The position numbers and the translations under genes are program-made. A DNA stretch of 64,000 bases from Cytophagaceae bacterium ABcell3 (GTDB taxonomy: Bacteria; Bacteroidota; Bacteroidia; Cytophagales; Cytophagaceae): contig CP133159.1 in assembly GCA_030913385.1 (NCBI GenBank), positions 890,584 to 954,583 on the forward strand. Reading direction: 5' to 3'. Below the pieces are notes generated by a model that worked only from the letters and a program-made list of their open reading frames with translations, was not told the DNA's origin and made no database searches. Shown one piece after another: positions 52,521-61,606 of this stretch; the stretch's first letter is position 1, and each line of letters begins with the position of its first letter.

Positions 52521-54110
52521 ATGGAAAGCAAATCATCAAAACCTGAATATATATCTGAGGCTGGGATAAGGTCAAACAGTTATCTTTTAAAAGCTATCTT
52601 GTCTAATGTGCCTGTAGTTATATGCCAGATAGACAAGCACGGAAACTTTACTGATATTGCCGGTAAGCTTTTGAACTATACAGGCTTAGTAGAATCTCAT
52701 TTAAAGGGAAAAAACATTTTTGATGTTTATCCGCAGATTAGTAATTCTGTCCGAAAAGTATTGGAAGGTCAACCCGTTTCATTTACCAGCAGCATTGTTT
52801 ATCAAGGAAAGGTGTTTCATTTAGACAACTACTACTTCCCCGAAGGAGATGGTTCTGTGGGTTTTATCATGGACATAACAGAGCAAAAAAAGGCAATAGA
52901 AAAAATCAAATATAACGAAAACCTTCTGATGCACGCCCAGGAGTTATCCAAAATGGGTATTTGGGACTGGGATGTGAAAAATAATAGTATGACGTGGAGT
53001 GAAGGGCTTTATAGCATTTTTGGTTATAATCCTGATGAGAAAGAAGTAGACTACCAGTTTTACATGAGCCATGTACACCCAGATGACCAGAATGATATAA
53101 GAAGCACAATTACACAAGTTTTCCGAGATAGCAGAAGGTTTTCTTATGAACACCGCATAATAGACAAGCACGGCAACATAAAATATGTTCAAGGAGAAGG
53201 CAAACCCGTAATTAATGATCATGGGATTGTAAAAATCATAAGTTTTATTCAGGATGTTACATCAAGGAAAAGGATCGAACAGGAAATTATAAGTACCAAT
53301 GATGAGCTGTTAGATGCTAAAGAAGCGCTTAAAAAGCATAACTTGGAGCTAGAGGCTAAGGTAAAAGAAAGAACCGAGGAGTTACAGCAAAAGAATATAG
53401 AACTTCAGAAAATAAATGCAGACCTAGACAATTTTGTATATACCGCATCTCACGATTTAAAAGCCCCTGTTTCAAATATAGAGGCGCTTATAAATATGGT
53501 CAACGAAATGTTAAAAACGGGAGAAGATATCAGGCCTATAATTGATATGGTAAAGTCGTCAATTGACCGTTTTAAAGTATCTATTGCCGATCTAAGTGAA
53601 ATTACCCGCATTCAGAAGGAAGCAAAAGGCGAGACGGACGATATTGCTCTGGATGAATTTTTTGAAGAAATAAAGTTAAACCTAAAAGAACAGATAGATA
53701 CTAGTGGCGCACTTATCAGAACAGATTTTGAACAGTGTGAGCGTGTTGGCTTTTCAAGGAAAAACTTACGAAGTATCCTTTATAATTTAATTTCAAACGC
53801 AATTAAATACAGGCATCCTGACAGAGTCCCAGAAGTTAAAGTTGAAACTAAATCATTGGGAAATGAAGAGGTAGAACTAAGTGTCTCTGATAATGGCTTG
53901 GGTTTTGACGCATCAAATAAATCTAAGATCTTTACCATGTTCAAACGCCTGCACGACCATGTAGAAGGCTCTGGCGTTGGTCTCTATATTGTCAAGAAAA
54001 TTATTGATAATGCCGGGGGAGATATAAATGTTGAGAGTGAAAAAGGTATAGGGACAACATTTAAAATCACCATTAGAAAAACCCCTCAGGTTCTTGAGCC
54101 TTCAGCATAA
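52521..54110 (+). CDS. PAS-PAS sensor histidine kinase
   Basis: 529 residues from the ATG at 52521; an in-frame TTG at 52500 is possible. It has two PAS domains (about 27-130 and 140-255, the second with the PAC motif YEHRIIDKHGNIKYVQGEGKP), a coiled coil, the H box with phospho-acceptor His311 (ASHDLKAPV), N box NLISNAIKYRHP, G1 SDNGLGFD and G2 GSGVGLYIVKKI. There are no membrane segments, so it is a soluble kinase. There is no receiver domain and no cognate regulator nearby. It is divergent from the chemoreceptor gene. Confidence 0.92.
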   Translation: MESKSSKPEYISEAGIRSNSYLLKAILSNVPVVICQIDKHGNFTDIAGKLLNYTGLVESHLKGKNIFDVYPQISNSVRKVLEGQPVSFTSSIVYQGKVFHLDNYYFPEGDGSVGFIMDITEQKKAIEKIKYNENLLMHAQELSKMGIWDWDVKNNSMTWSEGLYSIFGYNPDEKEVDYQFYMSHVHPDDQNDIRSTITQVFRDSRRFSYEHRIIDKHGNIKYVQGEGKPVINDHGIVKIISFIQDVTSRKRIEQEIISTNDELLDAKEALKKHNLELEAKVKERTEELQQKNIELQKINADLDNFVYTASHDLKAPVSNIEALINMVNEMLKTGEDIRPIIDMVKSSIDRFKVSIADLSEITRIQKEAKGETDDIALDEFFEEIKLNLKEQIDTSGALIRTDFEQCERVGFSRKNLRSILYNLISNAIKYRHPDRVPEVKVETKSLGNEEVELSVSDNGLGFDASNKSKIFTMFKRLHDHVEGSGVGLYIVKKIIDNAGGDINVESEKGIGTTFKITIRKTPQVLEPSA

Positions 54111-54188
54111 TTTAAAAGTTCTTTACTCAATGGCTTCTTTAGACCAGAAACCATTGGGTAACGACTGCTTCAACATCCCTCCATTATA

Positions 54189-55190
54189 TTAGTCGTTCAT
54201 AGAGCCTCTGCTCTCTCCCTCTCTACTACCAGGTTGCTTTTGATCAACATAGTCAGCCAAGAAATTAGCAACATCATTGGTCCATTCTTGCCTATAATTG
54301 ATCAAATAACTTTCATGCCCAGCCTGAGGGTAGGTTTTTAGGCGTTTTGGGCCAGCAAAGTTCTTGAATATTTCTACAGTTTCTTCTATGCTGACTTTAT
54401 CATCTTTTTCTCCAAAAAGGTGTAAAACGGGACACTTTATCGCTTTTGCATACTCGCAAGGCTTATGGCTAAATGCTGGGAAGTTACTTCTTATGCTGCC
54501 CCAAAATAACAACAGCCCGGCAAAAGGAAAAGAAGGTATGTTCATGTTTCGAAACCTTGCGCAAGTAGTTTTATACATGGTTCCGAAAGGGCATTCCACA
54601 ATTATGGCATCAGGTTCAATTTGGTTGTCCTGTATTGCCTTCATAATGGCTACCGCACCCATGGAGACGCCATATAGAATAATTGGCCCTGTGTCTTTAC
54701 TTTTCTGATGCTCAAATATGGCTTTTACCTGCTTAGACTCTTTGTACCCTATGGTAGTAATATTGCCTTCAGAACCACCAGATCCTGAAAAGTCCATCAA
54801 AATTATATCATAGCCCATATCATACAACGCCTCCGCTCTTTCTACCATAGAGGATTTGCACCCTCCATACCCATGAAAAATTATGATTGTCCCTAATGGC
54901 TTGTCTACCTTCATATGCCAACACTCCAGCTTAACGGGGCCGTCAACATAAAAAGTGGTATATGGCTTTGATGGCAGAATGTCATTTACAGGGCGTGGAT
55001 TGTGGACTCCTGTAAACAATGCCCGTGCTTGTTGTAAGGGGGTTAAGTCAGAAGCAACAGGGTTTAACTCCTTCTCTTTTGAAAAGGCGGTAAACTTACC
55101 TGCATGAAACCAGGCCGCCACATTTACCAAGGTAAAACCTGTTCCGGCAAGAAGTGCGATTGGCTTCAAGTATTTCTTTATATTTTTCAT
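54189..55190 (-). CDS. Alpha/beta hydrolase with N-terminal membrane anchor
   Basis: 333 residues. A hydrophobic N-terminus (about 8-28) anchors or exports it. The oxyanion region is HGYGG (106-110), the nucleophile elbow GVSMG with Ser176, the acid likely in LFGEKDDKVS, and the His in the late AGHESYL. This is the FrsA/BAAT-like serine hydrolase type. The substrate is unknown. It lies alone; no operon partner is seen. Confidence 0.88.
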   Translation of the reverse strand: MKNIKKYLKPIALLAGTGFTLVNVAAWFHAGKFTAFSKEKELNPVASDLTPLQQARALFTGVHNPRPVNDILPSKPYTTFYVDGPVKLECWHMKVDKPLGTIIIFHGYGGCKSSMVERAEALYDMGYDIILMDFSGSGGSEGNITTIGYKESKQVKAIFEHQKSKDTGPIILYGVSMGAVAIMKAIQDNQIEPDAIIVECPFGTMYKTTCARFRNMNIPSFPFAGLLLFWGSIRSNFPAFSHKPCEYAKAIKCPVLHLFGEKDDKVSIEETVEIFKNFAGPKRLKTYPQAGHESYLINYRQEWTNDVANFLADYVDQKQPGSREGESRGSMND

Positions 55191-55381
55191 GGCGGGGTTC
55201 AGGTATTTAAATATAGAACGATATTATACTCGTCCCCTGTGTATAAACTAAAATAACATGCCTTCAGACTTTAAAGTTGCTCTCAGCAATATTATTTATA
55301 CGCAGGCCTTTAACCGAGGTTATGCTTGACCATTATCTATAGAAACATCGTTTGTCTTCAGGATAGTTCTGCGGTAGCATA

Positions 55382-55418
55382 AAAAAAGCCTCTGGCAAAA
55401 AAATGCAGAGGCTTTTTT
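55382..55418 (-). terminator. Strong intrinsic terminator after the rhodanese gene
   Basis: A 13-bp perfect stem AAAAAAGCCTCTG (55382-55394) with CAGAGGCTTTTTT (55406-55418) and an 11-base loop. It works in either direction and follows the minus-strand gene ending at 55439. Confidence 0.85.
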
Positions 55419-55438
55419 AATGTTTTTTACTTTAGGAA

Positions 55439-55876
55439 CTAGTTTGCCATAGGGTAGCCCTTGTTTGTCCAGTCTACGTTTAAGTCTGTTTTGATATTGA
55501 GTATTTTAGCGTTTTTAAACCCTTGTGCGGTCAAATAATCCATGGCAGGTTTGACATTCGGGCAGTTGTCCATGGTACAGCACCCACAGTAAACTACTAC
55601 TTCTGATTTCTTGTCAAGTGTTGCTGCAACTTCCTTTAATTTGTTCATGCCATGGGTAGTACTGCCTATTCCTACCATTTGCGCACTTTTAATTGGAGGC
55701 ATGGTTCCCATGTTTAAAATAACAGGGTGTTTAGATTTTGGCCCTTCTAGGATGTCGGCCAAGGCCTTAGGTTCTATCAGCTGAGACTCTTTCCAAGGTT
55801 TATCAAAAGTAAAGGCAGCTGCGGTAATGAAAAGAACACAAAAAACAATGTACTTGAAAGCGGCTGTTTTAATCAT
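55439..55876 (-). CDS. Secreted rhodanese-like protein
   Basis: 145 residues from the ATG at 55876 (a TTG at 55885 is possible). The signal peptide is about 1-23 (FITAAAFTF). It has a single rhodanese-like fold with the active-loop motif YCGCCTMDNCPN, which holds the catalytic-type cysteine with several neighbours. It may handle sulfane sulfur or redox in the periplasm. The function is not fixed. Confidence 0.8.
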   Translation of the reverse strand: MIKTAAFKYIVFCVLFITAAAFTFDKPWKESQLIEPKALADILEGPKSKHPVILNMGTMPPIKSAQMVGIGSTTHGMNKLKEVAATLDKKSEVVVYCGCCTMDNCPNVKPAMDYLTAQGFKNAKILNIKTDLNVDWTNKGYPMAN

Positions 55877-55957
55877 ATTTATCAAATTTTTTCTAAAACG
55901 AAATTTACTAAATTTTTTATATCTATATGGTATATTTTGTAAAAGGTAACCAGAAAA

Positions 55958-56707
55958 CTACAACTTTTCTTTTTGCCATATAGTTCGTACCTCTTTATAC
56001 GTAACAGCTTTAGAAAGTTCTACGCCATTTACTCGATATAAATAGGCACCCAGGTACCCAGCACCCATAGCGCCAAAAACGTGCCAAAGCCAATGGGAGC
56101 CCATGGGTAAGATAGCTGCAAACTCATGATCATATTGCCTGAACAGCAATGCAACGATAAAAAAGAAGATTCCCAGAAATAAACTATGGGCATATTGGAA
56201 CCTAGTCTTTACCAAAAATATCAAAGCAGGGAGGAAGATCATTACGCCTGTAATGAAGTAGGCAATATTAATCGCACTGAAGGTGTCGGTAAACTGAAAT
56301 ATGTATATTCTTGCTAAAAGAAAAGGCATAATAACAGGAATCGTATAATGCCATTTTGGAAGGACTTTATACCAAAAGTATATGCTTACCAAAACGGTTA
56401 AGAATTGAATGGGGAGTACGTCCATCATCAAGAGCAGGGGGCTAGTCCTTAAACCATGAAATAAAGTGCTGCCTATGCCACCAGCCAGCAAGAGTACCAT
56501 GCACACTATTAGAAATGGGTAGCTCTTGATATCATGCCTAACTTTTAAAAACCAATAAAACACGGGTACAAGAAAGGCTAAAGAAGAAATGGCATTCCAT
56601 GGCTCAGGGATAATCCAATCCAAGTTTGTCTCCGCATACATTAAACCACCATCCGCTAATGGGATATTCTCCGGGTGTGTCGAACAAGCAGCATGTGTTA
56701 AAGGCAT
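55958..56707 (-). CDS. CREST-superfamily membrane hydrolase, alkaline ceramidase-like
   Basis: 249 residues with seven hydrophobic segments and the CREST metal-site motifs: EPWNAISS near the first helix, GSTLFH (about 77-82) with the metal-binding Ser and His, an MDVLP Asp, and a C-terminal GSHWLWHVFGA with two His. These are the conserved metal-binding residues of alkaline ceramidases, PAQR receptors and Per1. It may cleave ceramide-like lipids in the membrane. Together with the ceramidase-like gene at 7102 it supports sphingolipid turnover, which is inference. Confidence 0.82.
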   Translation of the reverse strand: MPLTHAACSTHPENIPLADGGLMYAETNLDWIIPEPWNAISSLAFLVPVFYWFLKVRHDIKSYPFLIVCMVLLLAGGIGSTLFHGLRTSPLLLMMDVLPIQFLTVLVSIYFWYKVLPKWHYTIPVIMPFLLARIYIFQFTDTFSAINIAYFITGVMIFLPALIFLVKTRFQYAHSLFLGIFFFIVALLFRQYDHEFAAILPMGSHWLWHVFGAMGAGYLGAYLYRVNGVELSKAVTYKEVRTIWQKEKL

Positions 56708-56838
56708 ATAGTATGGCTAAAATTCTTTAGGTTGAACAACAATCTATCAAAAAAAGTTTGGTCATTGACCCCGAACTATGTCAGTTTCATTCGAAGCCAA
56801 TGACCTTAAATTTGCGCCATTTTATGCTAATGGGTCAT

Positions 56839-57696
56839 TTAACCGCCAACTACTTCGCCGCCATTAGGGTGTATTACCTGGCCCGTAATATATGATGCGT
56901 CATCCGAAGCCAAAAATACAAAAGCAGGGCCTACTTCGGATGGTTGTCCTGCCCTGCCCAAGGGTACCTTTTGTCCAAAACTCTTTACATGGTCTTCTGA
57001 GAAAGTTGCAGGAACCAAAGGTGTCCAGATAGGCCCCGGAGCTACTGCATTGACCCTAATCCCTTTTGAAGCCACATTTTTTGAAAGTGAGCGTGTAAAA
57101 GATACAATTGCGCCTTTTGTTGATGAGTAGTCAAGCAAGTGTCCGCTACCCCGATATGCTGTAACAGATGTACAGTTTACAATGCAATCACCTTCTTTTA
57201 AATATCTTAACGCTTCTTGGGCAAGGAAAAATAATGAAAAAACATTGGTTTTGTAGGTTCGTGCAATTTGTTAAGGAGAAATCTCTGAAATATCGTTTGC
57301 TTCATGTTGTTCTCCTGCATTGTTTATCAAAATATTGATTTTGCCTAATTGATCCACTGTTTCCTTGATGCAGCTTTTGGCAAAGTTTTCTTCTCCAATA
57401 TCGCCAGACAATAACACGCACTTTTGCCCTTCTTTCTCTACCATTTTCTTGGTTTCTTTGGCATCTTTATCTTCCTCAAGGTAAGCAATGGCCACATCGG
57501 CACCTTCCCTGGCAAAGTGGACAGCTATAGAACGGCCAATACCACTGTCGCCACCAGTAATTAAGGCTACTTTACCTTTAAGCTTTTCACTTCCTTTGTA
57601 GGTTGTACGAATTATTTCAGGTCTTGGCGCCATTTCATATTCCCTACCGGGCTGTTCCTGCTCTAGTCCTGAAAACTTTTCTGGTTTGAAATCCAT
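56839..57696 (-). pseudogene. SDR family oxidoreductase split by an in-frame TAA
   Basis: A 285-codon YghA-type short-chain dehydrogenase. It has the cofactor motif TGGDSGIGRS, the NNAG loop, and after the break the catalytic YSSTK and the ending PGPIWTPLVP. A TAA at 57271-57273 follows DISEISP, where relatives have Glu. The frame then goes on unchanged (QIARTYKTNVFSLFFL) to the next possible ATG at 57138. Only one base is at fault, so it is a point nonsense or an error. The N-terminal half lacks the catalytic Tyr-Lys pair, and no enzyme activity is expected without readthrough. Confidence 0.8.
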
Positions 57697-57847
57697 ATCT
57701 TCTCACTTTTTGTTTATTTAAAAACTCAAAAAGCGGTAGTTAGTTAGTAAAATGGCAACTCAGTTTTGGAGTGACTGTATGTATGTCTGAAAGTATTTGA
57801 AACCCAATTTTCTGAGATACTTAAAGTGGGGTGTTTGCACTTTTGGG

Positions 57848-58282
57848 TTATTTTCCGATTTTAGCAAAAGCTTCCAGCAGTGCTTCTACTTTAGTCTTCA
57901 GCCTTTCATTTTCTATCCTCAATTGTTGATTTTCTAGAGCAAGCGTGTCCCATGACTTATAATCTTGGCATGGCTCAGCAAACGAACCCGTATCCTCCTT
58001 TTTTCTGTATTTTATTGACTGAGAAATAATGTCAGCGGAGGTTGGGGAGTTGTTCAAGTACATATTTCCATCACCTAAAATGAGCCAACGAGGATTAACA
58101 TTTGTGTATGTTCTTAAAATGTCCGCCAATAGATCTGCATCTGGCTTGTTTCTTTTTCTAACAATATTAGAAATTCGACTCCCAGATGTGTTTAATGATT
58201 CTGCAAAGCCATTTTGAGACTTACCGGAATCCCGGATTAGCTTGATAATCCTATCATTAATATCGCCCACCTTTTCCTGCAA
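57848..58282 (-). CDS. XRE-family transcriptional regulator
   Basis: 144 residues with an N-terminal helix-turn-helix: IIKLIRDSGKSQNGFAESLNTSGSRISNIVRKRNKPDADLLADIL (about 10-55), then WLILGDGNMYL typical of Bacteroidota XRE proteins, a linker and a leucine-rich coiled-coil C-terminus (residues 115-140) for dimerisation. The start is a TTG at 58282 or a GTG at 58270; there is no ATG nearby. It is divergent from the next gene, so it may regulate it. Confidence 0.85.
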   Translation of the reverse strand: MQEKVGDINDRIIKLIRDSGKSQNGFAESLNTSGSRISNIVRKRNKPDADLLADILRTYTNVNPRWLILGDGNMYLNNSPTSADIISQSIKYRKKEDTGSFAEPCQDYKSWDTLALENQQLRIENERLKTKVEALLEAFAKIGK

Positions 58283-58464
58283 GTATAAATATAGAGAAAT
58301 TTTCTAACAACAAATCTTTACAATTGTCAACATTTATGTTTATTATTGTAATGTATTTGCATAAAAATAAGCATAAAACATCGATTTATGCAAGATGCAC
58401 AACGAAAGGTGGTGGTGAAGGTCTATATTTTTTGCCAGTCGCCAGGATTGTAAATTTTTTAATT

Positions 58465-58830
58465 ATGAATGAAAAGGACACCTATCTTACAGATATAATT
58501 GCCAGGATATCACTGTTGCAAAGGGAGATAAACCAAGCCTCCGTAAATAAAAACTATCCGGTGGTACAGGTTAAGGAATTAGAACTTGAAAAGCTTAATG
58601 CACGGCTCCATGCCATTGCCAATAAGGGTTTTTGTTGTGCTGTGCCTTATAAAATGGAAGATAATTACTGTTTGGCCCTCAAGTTCTACGGGATTTCGGA
58701 AAAAACTCCTCTATTAAACCGGCGATTTGATACTCTTAAAGATGCAGAATCAGTCGCGGATACTATTAATGATTTTTTGCACATTAACCCTGAAAGTAGA
58801 AAGGCTATTCTTGATTCGGATAGTGAGTGA
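58465..58830 (+). CDS. Hypothetical protein next to the XRE regulator
   Basis: 121 residues from the ATG at 58465; an open frame from 58324 exists but its front part reads like intergenic DNA. An acidic N-terminus (MNEKDTYLTDIIARISLLQR) is followed by a helical region and a C-terminal half with small beta strands. I recognise no family. It is divergent from the XRE gene, which could control it. Confidence 0.55.
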   Translation: MNEKDTYLTDIIARISLLQREINQASVNKNYPVVQVKELELEKLNARLHAIANKGFCCAVPYKMEDNYCLALKFYGISEKTPLLNRRFDTLKDAESVADTINDFLHINPESRKAILDSDSE

Positions 58831-58892
58831 GAAAGTTAAAATGGACAAGTATGGTTATGTTATATTTAGGATGGCCTAGGTATAGTGTCAAA

Positions 58893-58942
58893 ATAAAAAA
58901 AACGCTTTAGTTTTATTGTAAAAACCTAAAGCGCTTTTTTAT
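58893..58942. terminator. Bidirectional intrinsic terminator
   Basis: An 8-bp stem CGCTTTAG (58903-58910) with CTAAAGCG (58926-58933), an A-run before it and a T-run after it, so it fits both strands. It lies between convergent genes ending at 58830 and 58972. Confidence 0.8.
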
Positions 58943-58971
58943 TTAAGGTTAATGTAGTAGGGTGTTATACT

Positions 58972-59973
58972 TTATAGAATGATGATTTTTTGGCTTACAA
59001 ACTCACCATTAGCCCAGCCTTTTAGGATATAAACGCCAGGAGTTAATCTAGCAACGGATATGTCTTTTGTACCCTTAGTTCCATTTAACACACTTGCTCC
59101 GTTTAAATTTAACAATGAATAGTCACTAATTTCAGTAGATGTTATAATGCTCCTTTCAGAAACGTAGGCAGTAAATGCATGATTGCTTTCAAAATCTCTT
59201 ACACTTGTAACTTCATCCTCGTCGCCTTCTCCCCCTTCGTCATTTCCCGTCTGATCTTCCCCTTCGTCCCCATCTTCTCCTTCTTCGCCATTTTCTGCCT
59301 GGTCTTCCCCTTCGTCTCCATTGCCATTGCCAACCTCATCCTCTTCTCCGTTGTCGTAATGAAACCTGATATTGTCCATTGTTAAGGTATCGAAAGCGGT
59401 TGTTGGGTTAGATGGGTAGGATATTGCAAAGAAAATCCCTGATGGGTCATCGTCTGAAACATATTCTAAATCCATATTGACTTCTGTATACGCACTTTTA
59501 GGTTCGGAAAAGTTGTACACAGCTACGGCCACAGAATCATAGTCCACTAAGTCGCCTTTTACAGTTAAGAAAGTGATCTCCATAGGCTGGTTGTCATCTG
59601 TTGAATACTTATAATGAAAGGAAACGGATGTTGGCCTACCGATAAATGGGATAAACTGAAAGTCATCTGCAATATTCAAATATGGGCTGAAGCTTACAGC
59701 CATATCGCCGTGTATGTCTTCTGATTCGGTATTAAAATATGCCATTGCATATTGACCGCTCTGTGCATCAGTTGACTTGTCCATGTATGTTGCACAGTTT
59801 TCTTCACCTCCTTCAACTGTAACGCAATTTATTGCTGGTCTCCAGTCTACAGGTGCATTAAATTCAAAGTTTTCTTCTGGTTGATACCAGTGCTCAAAGT
59901 CGCTATTGGGCATTTGGGTTTGGGCATGACCGTAAAAAGATATGCATAAAAATAAAAGTAGTAGTTTTTTCAT
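58972..59973 (-). CDS. Secreted protein with T9SS type A sorting domain
   Basis: 333 residues. Signal peptide (about 1-17, ending GHAQT), a beta-sandwich carbohydrate-binding-like domain (SDFEHWYQP, DNIRF), a 50-residue acidic linker of Glu/Asp/Gly/Asn repeats, and a 75-residue C-terminal Por-type sorting domain (LNLNGASVL, LTPGVYILKGWANGEFVSQKIIIL). It should be delivered to the surface by T9SS. The ligand is unknown. Confidence 0.85.
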   Translation of the reverse strand: MKKLLLLFLCISFYGHAQTQMPNSDFEHWYQPEENFEFNAPVDWRPAINCVTVEGGEENCATYMDKSTDAQSGQYAMAYFNTESEDIHGDMAVSFSPYLNIADDFQFIPFIGRPTSVSFHYKYSTDDNQPMEITFLTVKGDLVDYDSVAVAVYNFSEPKSAYTEVNMDLEYVSDDDPSGIFFAISYPSNPTTAFDTLTMDNIRFHYDNGEEDEVGNGNGDEGEDQAENGEEGEDGDEGEDQTGNDEGGEGDEDEVTSVRDFESNHAFTAYVSERSIITSTEISDYSLLNLNGASVLNGTKGTKDISVARLTPGVYILKGWANGEFVSQKIIIL

Positions 59974-60104
59974 AGATATTAAGCATTTGTTTGATGGCGT
60001 AAAGTTATTAATTATCTAGAAAATAAAAATTTTTATCTGATTAAAAGTGATGCAGACGCTCTTTTTCATTATGTCTGAAGCAAATTAACCTCAGGAATAT
60101 GCGC

Positions 60105-61370
60105 CTATTTTAAATGATATTGTTCCAATGCTTCAATAGTCTTTGCTACCCCATCTTCTTGTTTAAGCTTTTTTCCTACATCGGCTATGTTGTCTTTCAT
60201 AGCAGAAGATGATTGGCAAAACTTTAGGGCTTTTTGCAATCTGGAAGGAGATAATTCTTTAGAAGGGATATGCGCCCCTAGGCCTTTTTTTTCTATTTCA
60301 TTGCCCCAAAACGGTTGGTCTGCAAAGATAGAAACCACTATAGGTGGTATTTCTGCTTTTAGTACGGCAGTGAGTGTGCCTATACCTCCATGAATTACTG
60401 CGGCTTCGCATTTGGGGAAAAGCCAGTCATGGTTTATTTTATCCACAATGAATAGGTTTGGATGTTCTGGCAAGTTTCCAACCCTAAACCAGCCGGGACA
60501 AAAAATGATCCTGTAATCTGTTTTGTTTAACAGAAAAGTTAGGGTTTCCAAGAACGCCTCTTTTTTCGGAAATGGAATGCTCCCAAATCCTATATATATA
60601 GGTTTCGGGCCAGCTTTTAACCATGTTCCCAACGCAGAGGAAGCCAGCTCTGATGTGTTCTGTTTTCGGGCCTCAGGCGGCAGGGACATAAACCCCGTCA
60701 TCAGGTATTGTTCTTCCCAATCGTTCGGTTTTTTGTAAAGGATAGGGCTTATGGCTGATATGGTTAGAATTTTATCTTCATGTATTTTTCTGGGTAGAGC
60801 TATATTTAGTGGGGGTAGGTCTATGGATTTACGGAATTCTTGGATGTCCTTTTTGTTGATGCCCCAATGAAATAACTCATAGATTTTGTAGGTAAGTCTG
60901 TTGTACCATGGAGTGTTTAGAAAGTCCATGTCTAAAATAGGTCTTTCGCTGGTTTTGACGAAGGGCGGATTTACGTTGACTATCGCCCATTTTTTGTTAA
61001 GTTTTTCGGCAATGGTTGCTATAACAAAAGTGCTGATGTAGCTGGTAATGACAAAATCTACTTTTTGGCAACCATCCATAAGTTGTGCTCCAATCTCATG
61101 CCGAAGTTTACGGCCTTGCTTGGCAAAAAACCTGAGTAAGGAAAAACTGCTGCCGCTTCTCAATAGCCTCAACCCTTCGGGAGAGTTAATGACCTCTTCT
61201 GCATTGCCGCTAATAAAATGGTAATTGATACCATAACGCTCAACAAAGCCTTTTAAGTTTTCGGGAGCACCTAGTGTGACGGTATAGCCTTTGGCTTTTA
61301 ATCCTAAGGCCAACGCTATATACGGCTGGACATCTCCTCTCGAACCAATGGTGAAAATCCCTATATGCAT
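60105..61370 (-). CDS. UGT-like glycosyltransferase
   Basis: 421 residues of the GT1/GT28-like family. N-terminal GSRGDVQPYIALALGL is the acceptor-side signature. The C-terminal donor site is PKCEAAVIHGGIGTLTAVLKAEIPPIVVSIFADQPFWG. Similar proteins add sugars to lipids, sterols or macrolides. It lies 10 bases after the small ORF at 61381 and belongs to the run with the MtfA-like gene. Confidence 0.9.
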   Translation of the reverse strand: MHIGIFTIGSRGDVQPYIALALGLKAKGYTVTLGAPENLKGFVERYGINYHFISGNAEEVINSPEGLRLLRSGSSFSLLRFFAKQGRKLRHEIGAQLMDGCQKVDFVITSYISTFVIATIAEKLNKKWAIVNVNPPFVKTSERPILDMDFLNTPWYNRLTYKIYELFHWGINKKDIQEFRKSIDLPPLNIALPRKIHEDKILTISAISPILYKKPNDWEEQYLMTGFMSLPPEARKQNTSELASSALGTWLKAGPKPIYIGFGSIPFPKKEAFLETLTFLLNKTDYRIIFCPGWFRVGNLPEHPNLFIVDKINHDWLFPKCEAAVIHGGIGTLTAVLKAEIPPIVVSIFADQPFWGNEIEKKGLGAHIPSKELSPSRLQKALKFCQSSSAMKDNIADVGKKLKQEDGVAKTIEALEQYHLK

Positions 61371-61380
61371 ATTGCTATTG

Positions 61381-61566
61381 TCAATTAACTAATTTTTCCG
61401 ATGAACCTTCTGGGACAGCTTTAGCCCAACCATATCCCCCTCTTTTTTTGTCCTGATAGTCCCAATCAAAATAATTGCCGATGCGATAGTTATCTTTAAT
61501 GTCTTGAGAAGCGGCTTTAGGTAAGGCGGTTGTTAGGGCAATTGCAATAATAAGCAAATATTTCAT
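61381..61566 (-). CDS. Small secreted protein
   Basis: 61 residues from the ATG at 61566 (a TTG at 61572 is possible). There is a signal peptide (about 1-19, ending AASQD). The mature part is about 40 residues, rich in Tyr, Gly and Lys (NYFDWDYQDKKRGGYGW). No family is recognised. It sits between the MtfA-like and glycosyltransferase genes, all on the minus strand. Confidence 0.6.
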   Translation of the reverse strand: MKYLLIIAIALTTALPKAASQDIKDNYRIGNYFDWDYQDKKRGGYGWAKAVPEGSSEKLVN

Positions 61567-61606
61567 GGTCAACTTGAGTAACTTGAAAAGAGAGAGAAGC
61601 TACAAA

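Noticed and set aside
55261-55332. 23-codon open frame on the plus strand
   Set aside because: Too short, no recognised sequence, and it lies in an ordinary intergenic region.
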